Source: Rhodoferax sp. (GTDB lineage Bacteria; Pseudomonadota; Gammaproteobacteria; Burkholderiales; Burkholderiaceae_C). Taken from it: a stretch of DNA of 7,565 bases. The number at the start of each line of letters is the position of its first letter. Within the stretch, counting starts at the first letter, position 1. Location of the stretch: contig JAQGMQ010000117.1 in NCBI GenBank assembly GCA_028292305.1, positions 1 to 7,565 on the forward strand, given 5' to 3'. Under the pieces are notes generated by a model. The model ran no database searches. It was not told where the DNA came from and saw nothing but the letters and a program-made list of their open reading frames with translations. The position numbers and the translations under genes were made by a program. This document shows, piece by piece, positions 1 to 4,739 of the stretch.

Positions 1-651
1 GGCAACCGCCTGGATGTACGGCGCGAAGTCGTTGGTGCCGAACGGTGGATAGGCTTCCGACACCACCTCGCGGGCATTGGCCTTGGCCGCGCCGGTGAAG
101 CTGCCGCCTGAATTGCGCCCCCAGGCGGTGTCGGCGGCAACGATGGCCCATTTGGCTTCCTTGCGGGTTTCGAGCCAGGGCTTGATGACCGCGGCGTCGG
201 AGGCGTCGAGCCGGTTCACGCGGAACATGCGCGCGGAGCACGATGCGCCCGTGATTTCATTGGCCTTGTTGATCGACGAAATGTAGAGCGCATCCCAGCG
301 TTCGAGCATCGGGCCCATGGCCAGCGCCTCGCCCGAGGCGATCGATCCCATCAGCAGCCGGTAGCCCTCGAGCGCGAGTTTCTCGCCTTGCTGGCGCGCC
401 AGGTCGGCTTTGGCCTGGGTGTCCAGAAACTTGGCTTCGATCTTGCGGCCGTCCACGCCTCCGGCGGCGTTGCTTTCGTCCATGGCGAAGGTGATGGCGC
501 GCTTGGCCTGGTCACCCAGGTCGGCGTAGGGGCCGGTCAACGCCGTCGGCACGCCGATGCGCACGGGGTCCTTCGACTGGGCTTGCGCCAACGAGCATGA
601 CAGGGTCATGGCCGCTGCGATGGCGAGAAGGCCTGGTTTGCTGAATTGCAT
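1..651 (-). CDS. Periplasmic substrate-binding protein of a Liv-type (branched-chain amino acid class) ABC importer, partial at the C-terminus
   Basis: The frame is open from an ATG at 651 to the left edge, giving 217 N-terminal residues of a protein that is usually about 380-400 residues long. Residues 1-24 form a signal peptide: Lys5, a hydrophobic LLAIAAAMTL core, and a probable signal peptidase I site after SLAQA. The mature protein opens with VRIGVPTALTGPYADLG, followed by GGVDGRKIEAKFLDTQ. These are typical of the type-I periplasmic binding fold (Peripla_BP_6, LivK-like). An AGGAG lies 6 bases before the ATG and fixes the start. The protein should capture substrate in the periplasm and deliver it to the membrane complex encoded just upstream. 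The family also includes binders of amides, urea and aromatic acids, so leucine/isoleucine/valine specificity is not proven. Cys19 does not sit in a good lipobox, so I do not call a lipoprotein. Confidence 0.93.
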   Translation of the reverse strand, partial: MQFSKPGLLAIAAAMTLSCSLAQAQSKDPVRIGVPTALTGPYADLGDQAKRAITFAMDESNAAGGVDGRKIEAKFLDTQAKADLARQQGEKLALEGYRLLMGSIASGEALAMGPMLERWDALYISSINKANEITGASCSARMFRVNRLDASDAAVIKPWLETRKEAKWAIVAADTAWGRNSGGSFTGAAKANAREVVSEAYPPFGTNDFAPYIQAVA

Positions 652-656
652 TTTTG

Positions 657-662
657 TCTCCT
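657..662 (-). promoter_or_regulatory. Ribosome binding site of the substrate-binding protein gene
   Basis: On the minus strand the sequence reads AGGAGACAAAA and then ATG. It is a strong Shine-Dalgarno match at good spacing, and it supports the start at 651 for a gene that has no stop in the window. Confidence 0.75.
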
Positions 663-674
663 GTGGCTTTGCTT

Positions 675-692
675 AAAACTGGCCTTGCGGCC
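675..692 (-). other. Small intercistronic hairpin between livF and the binding-protein gene
   Basis: On the minus strand GGCC-GCAA-GGCC forms a 4-bp GC stem closed by a GNRA-type tetraloop, followed by AGTTTT. It looks like a short intrinsic-terminator or processing hairpin, but the stem is too short for efficient termination. It may help set binding-protein mRNA levels relative to the upstream genes. That role is inference, and a chance GC-rich hairpin is quite possible. Confidence 0.35.
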
Positions 693-708
693 TCTCGTCC
701 AGCATGGT

Positions 709-1404
709 CTAAACCATGATGTGCCGGTGCAAAGACGCCATGGACAGGCCGGCCATGCTGGCCGTGTCGACGATGGAGCCTTTGGATAAAACGTAGTAGC
801 GGCCGGCCACCGTATGCACCAGGCGCGTGTTCTGCTCGATGAGCAGAATGCTGGTGCCTTCGTCGGCAAGTTTGCAAAGCGTCACGCCCAGCGCGTCGAC
901 CACCACCGGCGCCAGGCCTTCGCTGGGCTCGTCGAGGATCAGCAGGTCGGGGTTGGCCATCAACGCGCGCGCGATCGCCAGCATCTGCTGCTGGCCCCCG
1001 CTCATCGCGGTGCCGAGCGTGTCCGCACGCTCGCGCAGGATCGGGAACAGCTGGAACACGCTGTCTTCGTTCCAGGGGCCTTTGCGGTCCACCGCGGCGC
1101 CCAGCGCCAGGTTCTCGCGCACGGTCAGCGTTGGCACGATGCGGCGCCCTTGCGGTACCACGGCCACGCCGGCGCGGGCGGCATTGAAGTAGCGTGGCCG
1201 CTTGAAGCGTTCGCCGTTCAGGTCGATGGTTCCACTGGCCAGGGTGGCCAGGCCCAGGCAGGTGTTCACGACGGTAGTCTTGCCGACCCCGTTGCGCCCG
1301 AGGATGGCCACACGCTCGCCTTTTTCGACGTTCAGCGAAAGATCGTGCAGCACATGCGCGCGGCCGTAGAAGGCATTTACGCGGTCGAGTTTGAGCAGGC
1401 TCAT
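709..1404 (-). CDS. livF: LivF-type ATP-binding subunit of the Liv-class ABC importer
   Basis: This is a cytoplasmic ATPase of 231 residues, the normal length for LivF (about 233-237). Visible motifs are Walker A GRNGVGKTT (residues 36-44), Q-loop Gln85 in AVVPQGR, signature MSGGQQQ (134-140), Walker B LLILDEP (154-160), and LLIEQN (188-192). In LivF proteins this last position carries Gln instead of the H-loop His, so EQN here marks the LivF branch and is not a defect. LivF pairs with LivG to power the membrane permeases. The ATG at 1404 overlaps the livG stop as ATGA, so translation is probably coupled. The stop is TAG. The substrate class is inferred from the family only. Confidence 0.95.
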   Translation of the reverse strand: MSLLKLDRVNAFYGRAHVLHDLSLNVEKGERVAILGRNGVGKTTVVNTCLGLATLASGTIDLNGERFKRPRYFNAARAGVAVVPQGRRIVPTLTVRENLALGAAVDRKGPWNEDSVFQLFPILRERADTLGTAMSGGQQQMLAIARALMANPDLLILDEPSEGLAPVVVDALGVTLCKLADEGTSILLIEQNTRLVHTVAGRYYVLSKGSIVDTASMAGLSMASLHRHIMV

Positions 1405-2111
1405 GCGCTGCTTCCGAGATAGGCTTCGACGACCTTGGGCATGGCGCGCACTTCGGCCGGTGTGCCCTCGGCCAGAATCTTTCCCAGGTGCAGCACGGTC
1501 AGTTGGCTGCAGATCGAGAAGATGACATCCATGTCGTGCTCGACGATCACCACGGTGATGCCCCAGCGCAGCGCCAGACGGCGCAGCAGTTCGGCCAGCG
1601 TCATCGATTCCTCGACGGTCAGCCCCGCGGCAGGTTCATCGAGCAGCAGCAGCTTGGGCTTGCCGGTGAGCGCCAGCGCCAAGTCCAGCCGACGCTGGTC
1701 GCCATACGAGATATCGGCGGCGCGCCGGGCGCCCAGGTGGGCCAGCGACAGCTGCTGCATCACCTCGTCGGCGTTGTTCGTTTCACTGGCCCGTGCGGCC
1801 AGGTGCACCTGCTCGGCCACCGAGAGATCGGGAAAGATGTTGGTCTTCTGAAACGACCGTGCCATGCCGGCACGGCGTCGCTCCCGGGCGTCCAGGCCAG
1901 CCAGGTCGCGTCCTTCCAGCAACACGGTGCCGCTGGTGATGCCCCGGCCCGAAAGCGCGTCCATCAGGGTCGACTTGCCGGCTCCGTTGGAGCCGATCAG
2001 GCCGCGGATTTCACCGGGCCGCACCTGGAGCGTGACGTTGTCGAGCGCGGCGAATCCGCCGTAGCGCCGGGTCAGGTCGATGCCTTGCAGCAGATAGGCG
2101 GGAGCGCTCAT
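1401..2111 (-). CDS. livG: LivG-type ATP-binding subunit of the Liv-class ABC importer
   Basis: The protein has 236 residues, slightly shorter than E. coli LivG. Motifs in order are Walker A GSNGAGKST (40-48), Q-loop Gln88 in ARSFQKTNIF, signature ISYGDQRRLDLALAL (134-148), Walker B LLLLDEP (154-160), and H-loop His192 in IVEHDMD. SYGxQRR in place of LSGGQ, the EHDMD H-loop and the C-terminal AYLG are LivG hallmarks and separate it from the LivF protein next door. It should form the asymmetric ATPase pair with LivF at the inner face of the membrane. The gene overlaps livM upstream and livF downstream by 4 bases each (ATGA), so the three genes are one tightly coupled transcript segment. Confidence 0.95.
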   Translation of the reverse strand: MSAPAYLLQGIDLTRRYGGFAALDNVTLQVRPGEIRGLIGSNGAGKSTLMDALSGRGITSGTVLLEGRDLAGLDARERRRAGMARSFQKTNIFPDLSVAEQVHLAARASETNNADEVMQQLSLAHLGARRAADISYGDQRRLDLALALTGKPKLLLLDEPAAGLTVEESMTLAELLRRLALRWGITVVIVEHDMDVIFSICSQLTVLHLGKILAEGTPAEVRAMPKVVEAYLGSSA

Positions 2112-3187
2112 TTGCGGGCGCCTTCAAGCCGCGCCTTGATCAGGCCGGGCAGGCCGCTGATGCCGCCCGGCAGCAGCACGACGACCACGATCAGCAGCGT
2201 GCCGATGATGGCCGGCCAGTGCTCGGTCACGTCGCCGATCGAGCCCTTGAGGAAGAAGAACACGACGGCGCCCAGGGCCGGCCCCCAGACCTGGCGCGTG
2301 CCGCCGATGATGGCCATGATCAGGATCTCGCCGGAAAGGCTCCAGTGCAGGGTCTCCGGTGTCATGAAGCCGTTGTAGACCGCGAAGAGCACGCCCGACA
2401 GCGCGGCAATGGCGGCGGAGACGGCATAGACCATCACGCGCGGCAGGTTGGTCGCATAACCGATGAAACGCACCCGCTCCTCGTTTTCGCGGATGGCCAG
2501 CGTCAGGGTGCCGAAGTTGCTGCGTGTGAGCAGCCACAGGCCGAGCAGCACCACCATCAGTGCGGCCCAGCAGATGACGAACATGGACTCCGGCCGCTGG
2601 AAGATTTCCGTGCGGATGCCGAACAGCGCGTCGGGCAGGTTCACCTTCATCCCGTCTTCGCCATTGGCCAGTTCGCGCCAGCGCAGGAACACTTCATGGA
2701 AGCCCTGCGCCACGGCCAGCGTGAGCATGGAGAAGGCCACGCCGACCAATCTCAGAAAGAGTGCGCCGAGCACGCAGGCCAGCACCGTCGGAATCACGAT
2801 TGCGGCCAGAATCGACCACTCGGCCGAGGCGATGCCGCGCGCCAGTGAAAGCGCCACCACGTAGCCGGCCAAGCCGTAGAAGGCCGCCTGGCCGAAGCTG
2901 ACCAAGCCGTTCTGGCGCACCAGGAATCCGACGCTGGTCGCCAGGATGGCGCTGATGACGGCCTGGGTCAGCAGGCTGAGCAGCAGCGGCGAGGCCAGCC
3001 ATCTTGGCAGGGCCGCACCGGCCAGAAGCAGCACCGCGAAGGTCGCGGCGGCGGTCCATTTGGCCTTGGCCGTGGTGCCGACGGCGGTGCTTGCCACCGC
3101 GGGCCGGGGCGCCTGGCTGCTCGGCTCCGGCATCATGCCGAGCGTGCCCGGATCGTGCGCCAATGCCGGCGCATAGTGGTTTTCCAC
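2108..3187 (-). CDS. livM: LivM-type permease subunit of the Liv-class ABC importer
   Basis: This is an integral inner-membrane protein of 359 residues (BPD_transp_2 family). Hydrophobic segments lie at roughly 45-65, 67-90, 96-117, 124-163, 201-220, 250-271, 287-313 and 325-341. The family stretch AIRENEERVRFIGY (231-244), the cytoplasmic region that contacts the ATPases, and GLVSFGQAAFYGLAGY (94-109) identify it as LivM. The start is GTG at 3187, chosen because AGGAG lies 8 bases upstream. This leaves a 43-residue soluble, Ala/Pro-rich N-terminal tail before the first membrane segment. An internal Met at 18 or 19 is possible but has less support. It is the first gene of the operon, divergent from the LysR gene. 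A LivM normally works with LivH, which is not in the window. Confidence 0.94.
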   Translation of the reverse strand: MENHYAPALAHDPGTLGMMPEPSSQAPRPAVASTAVGTTAKAKWTAAATFAVLLLAGAALPRWLASPLLLSLLTQAVISAILATSVGFLVRQNGLVSFGQAAFYGLAGYVVALSLARGIASAEWSILAAIVIPTVLACVLGALFLRLVGVAFSMLTLAVAQGFHEVFLRWRELANGEDGMKVNLPDALFGIRTEIFQRPESMFVICWAALMVVLLGLWLLTRSNFGTLTLAIRENEERVRFIGYATNLPRVMVYAVSAAIAALSGVLFAVYNGFMTPETLHWSLSGEILIMAIIGGTRQVWGPALGAVVFFFLKGSIGDVTEHWPAIIGTLLIVVVVLLPGGISGLPGLIKARLEGARK

Positions 3188-3195
3188 AAGCTTGT

Positions 3196-3200
3196 CTCCT
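3196..3200 (-). promoter_or_regulatory. Ribosome binding site that supports the GTG start of livM
   Basis: The minus strand reads AAAAAAAGGAAGGAG, then 8 bases, then GTG. The purine run with a double GGA core after an A7 tract is a strong initiation signal for an otherwise weak GTG start. Confidence 0.7.
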
Positions 3201-3264
3201 TCCTTTTTTTATCGTCCCGGCCATGACGCGATCTGAGCCGCAGTGCGACTCCTCAAGCGTTGAC

Positions 3265-3292
3265 ATGCCGCACTATGCCGCAACACCTATGC
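3265..3292. repeat. Short direct repeats in the divergent control region
   Basis: ATGCCGCA occurs twice, at 3265-3272 and 3275-3282, exactly 10 bases apart and so on the same face of the helix. CTATGC also occurs twice, at 3273-3278 and 3287-3292, with a 14-base period. The pattern could be a binding site for the adjacent LysR protein or another regulator. The exact repeats are seen in the sequence, while function is inference. Confidence 0.45.
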
Positions 3293-3318
3293 AGAGGACA
3301 ATAAAATTTAAGTATGAT
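3290..3318 (+). promoter_or_regulatory. Candidate promoter of the LysR-type gene
   Basis: TATGAT at 3313-3318 matches the sigma-70 -10 box at 5 of 6 positions. The hexamer 17 bases upstream (3290-3295) matches TTGACA at only 3 of 6. TAAAAT at 3302-3307 is an alternative -10 box with an equally weak -35. Transcription from TATGAT would begin near 3325, giving a leader of about 25 bases before the ATG at 3350 and excluding translation from the ATG at 3314. Confidence 0.35.
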
Positions 3319-3324
3319 CCATAC
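3312..3324. promoter_or_regulatory. Inverted repeat GTATG-N3-CATAC, candidate operator
   Basis: This is a perfect 5-bp inverted repeat with a 3-base spacer that lies on the candidate -10 box of the LysR gene. A dimeric regulator bound here would block that promoter, which would fit negative autoregulation. The arms are short, so chance occurrence cannot be excluded. Confidence 0.35.
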
Positions 3325-3349
3325 GCTTTTGGACATGCTTGGAGCCCTG

Positions 3350-4336
3350 ATGGATTGGACACACCGTCTTCGCCTGCGTAATCTGCAGATGCTGTTGAGC
3401 CTGGCGCAGACCGGCAACATGAGCCAGTCTGCCGAACTGCTGCACACCACGCAGCCCGGGCTGTCCAAGTGGCTGCGCGAACTGGAGGAAGACGTCGGCG
3501 TACCTCTATTCGAAAGGCTGGCCAGGGGCCTGCGCCCCACCGTTTACGGCGAAGCCCTGATCGGCCACGCGCGGCGCATCGAGGCCCACCTGGATACCGC
3601 GCGCGACGAGATGGCGGTGCTGCGCGACGGCGGCGACGGGCTCGTCAGCATCGGCTTTGCCGGCGCGTCGTCGGTCGACAGCGTGCCGATGGCCGTGCTC
3701 AAGATTCTTGAAAAGCTGCCCACCGCGCACATCCGGCTCATGGAGAGCAAGGCCGAGAATCTGCTCGAATCGCTGAGCATGGGTTTGCTCGACGTGGTGG
3801 TCGGGCCGTCCAACATGCATGTGCAGGACCCACTGATCCGGTCCGAGGTCTTGTATGTCGAGCCCATCCATCTGGTGGTGCGCCGCGACCATCCGATTCT
3901 CGACCTGAGAAAGCCCACCTGGGCGGATGTGCTCAGTTATCCGTGGGCGCTCTGGGCCAAGGGCACGCCGGTGCGCACCGCTTTCGACAAGGCGCTGATC
4001 GAGGCCGGGCAGAAGCCGCCGGTGGCCTATGTCGAATCGAATTCGGCGACGTTGACCACCACCTTGCTGGTGCACAGCAACATGATCGGCGTCACCTCAG
4101 GTCGCCCGGCATTGCGCTGGACCCGGATGAACATCCTGTCGATCATTCCGATCCAGCTGACGGTGTCCGGATCGGTCACGCTGTACTGGCGCGACGACCT
4201 GGCCAGCCGGGTCGCCGTGAAGGCGGCGCTCGACGGCATCCGCCAGGTGGTTCAGGAGTTCAGCAAGGACGGTGACTCGAAGGGGACGTTGCCGCTCGAG
4301 AAGAAACCACGCGCCAAGGCCCGCGTTCGCAGCTGA
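3350..4336 (+). CDS. LysR-type transcriptional regulator, probable regulator of the divergent liv operon
   Basis: This is a cytoplasmic DNA-binding regulator of 328 residues if it starts at 3350. The N-terminal winged helix-turn-helix spans about residues 9-67, with NMSQSAELLHTTQPGLSKWL, LEEDVGVPLFER and RGLRPTVYGE, all typical of LysR proteins. The LysR substrate-binding domain follows (about 95-305), with DVVVGP at 148-153 and HLVVRRDHP at 174-182. I prefer ATG 3350 over ATG 3314 because GGAG lies 5 bases before 3350, the protein then begins at the usual distance from the HTH, and the upstream ATG lies inside a likely -10 box. A basic tail (KKPRAKARVRS) extends beyond the usual end of the domain. 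The sequence resembles GbpR/PcaQ-like members, but the effector is unknown. Divergence from livM suggests it controls the transporter. Confidence 0.93.
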   Translation: MDWTHRLRLRNLQMLLSLAQTGNMSQSAELLHTTQPGLSKWLRELEEDVGVPLFERLARGLRPTVYGEALIGHARRIEAHLDTARDEMAVLRDGGDGLVSIGFAGASSVDSVPMAVLKILEKLPTAHIRLMESKAENLLESLSMGLLDVVVGPSNMHVQDPLIRSEVLYVEPIHLVVRRDHPILDLRKPTWADVLSYPWALWAKGTPVRTAFDKALIEAGQKPPVAYVESNSATLTTTLLVHSNMIGVTSGRPALRWTRMNILSIIPIQLTVSGSVTLYWRDDLASRVAVKAALDGIRQVVQEFSKDGDSKGTLPLEKKPRAKARVRS

Positions 4337-4338
4337 AT

Positions 4339-4365
4339 CTGCATCGGCTGCATCCGCTGCACAGG
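4339..4365. repeat. Three imperfect 9-bp tandem repeats between convergent genes
   Basis: CTGCATCGG, CTGCATCCG and CTGCACAGG follow one another and fill almost the whole 31-base gap between the LysR stop and the stop of the small minus-strand gene. No good bidirectional terminator is seen here. It may be a minor slippage product and no function is assigned. Confidence 0.4.
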
Positions 4366-4367
4366 GC

Positions 4368-4634
4368 TCAGCCCGCCACGATCTCGCGCACGTCGTGGTC
4401 GCGCAGCATCACCGGTTCGACCGAGCCGCCGAGCACGCGTTTGCGCACCGCCGCATCGATCTCCGGGGCGTTGGCGGTGTAGGTGGCCAGTGGTTCGTCG
4501 TCGTTGCGGTTGGGGGCGTAGCGGTAGTGCAGCGCGGCCTTGCCGATGCTGGCGCCGACCCAGTTGGCGTCGACGAGCACCCAGAAACGCACCGTGCTCG
4601 AAGCTTCGTGGAAAAACGGCTCTGGATTGGACAT
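4368..4634 (-). CDS. Small conserved-type protein of 88 residues, possibly DUF1488-like
   Basis: I chose the ATG at 4634 (MSNPEPFFHE) over an in-frame ATG at 4706. GAGG stands 7 bases upstream of 4634, and the longer form would translate through a transcription terminator. The protein has no signal peptide and no membrane segment, so it is probably cytosolic. A beta-rich opening (VRFWVLVDANWVGASIG) is followed by an acidic loop with DDEPL and a C-terminal stretch with IDAAVRKRV and EPVMLRDHDV. The layout resembles small DUF1488-type proteins of proteobacteria, but I am unsure of the family and no function is known to me. The gene lies directly after the glucan synthase gene on the same strand and converges on the LysR gene. 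It keeps the same GC-rich codon use as its neighbours, so it is likely real and resident. Confidence 0.78.
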   Translation of the reverse strand: MSNPEPFFHEASSTVRFWVLVDANWVGASIGKAALHYRYAPNRNDDEPLATYTANAPEIDAAVRKRVLGGSVEPVMLRDHDVREIVAG

Positions 4635-4641
4635 GGAAACG

Positions 4642-4645
4642 CCTC
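4642..4645 (-). promoter_or_regulatory. Ribosome binding site that decides the start of the small gene
   Basis: GAGG lies 7 bases before the ATG at 4634, immediately after the T-rich tail of the terminator. No comparable site precedes the in-frame ATG at 4706. Confidence 0.5.
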
Positions 4646-4647
4646 GG

Positions 4648-4704
4648 AAAAAGATGAAAGCGCCAGCATGCACCCGGGCGGCGAACCGGTCTGTACGCTG
4701 GCGC
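4648..4704 (-). terminator. Intrinsic terminator of the glucan synthase gene
   Basis: On the minus strand GCGCCAGC (4697-4704) pairs perfectly with GCTGGCGC (4660-4667). Partial pairing continues inward as A-T, a G-U wobble and G-C pairs after one mismatch. The T-rich tail TTTCATCTTTTT follows directly (4659 down to 4648). An 8-bp GC stem plus a T tract, 36 bases after the TAG stop, fits a rho-independent terminator. The loop is rather long (about 20-29 bases) and the tail is interrupted by CA and C, so termination may be incomplete. Confidence 0.7.
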
Positions 4705-4739
4705 ACAAGCCGGGGTCGCGGCTGTCGACGGGCGTTGTT

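Larger units (their letters stand above)
3188..3349. promoter_or_regulatory. Divergent control region between the liv operon and the LysR-type gene
   Basis: This non-coding gap of about 160 bases separates two divergently transcribed genes and must hold both promoters. Bases 3298-3320 are the most AT-rich patch in the window. I see no strong sigma-70 promoter for the liv operon. The best minus-strand match is TTGTCC (about 3298-3303) with CATAGT 18 bases downstream, 4 of 6 at each box. A perfect TTGACA at 3260-3265 on the plus strand has no acceptable -10 partner at normal spacing. LysR-type regulators usually bind such gaps, repressing their own gene and activating the divergent one. That role is inferred from layout. 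Confidence 0.7.

Noticed and set aside
595..600. Lipobox at Cys19 of the binding protein, which would make it a lipoprotein
   Set aside because: The residues before Cys19 (TLS) do not fit the [LVI][ASTVI][GAS]C pattern, and a good signal peptidase I site (AQA, cut before Q) follows five residues later.
512..877. Minus-strand frames spanning the livF/binding-protein junction (121 and 87 codons)
   Set aside because: They are out of frame with both real genes and cross the ribosome binding site and signal peptide of the binding protein, so they are shadows.
1100..1404. Possible loss of the H-loop histidine in the LivF-type ATPase (EQN in place of EHD)
   Set aside because: Gln at this position is usual in LivF proteins, E. 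coli LivF included, so it is a family mark and not a defect.
814..1422. A 202-codon plus-strand frame antisense to livF
   Set aside because: It is a composition-driven shadow with no ribosome binding site or domain, lying opposite an intact LivF-type ATPase.
1690..1712. Altered ABC signature SYGDQRR in the LivG-type ATPase
   Set aside because: LivG-branch proteins commonly have SYGxQRR in place of LSGGQ. Asp at the fourth position is within normal variation.
1488..2378. A 296-codon plus-strand frame antisense to livG and the end of livM
   Set aside because: It is in the same codon register antisense to livG and open for the same codon-usage reason. The minus strand carries complete ABC ATPase motifs, and the antisense product has no recognisable fold.
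3260..3290. Perfect TTGACA at 3260-3265 as the -35 box of the LysR gene
   Set aside because: No hexamer at 16-19 bases downstream resembles TATAAT (ACCTAT at 3285-3290 matches only 2 of 6), so I do not call a promoter from it.
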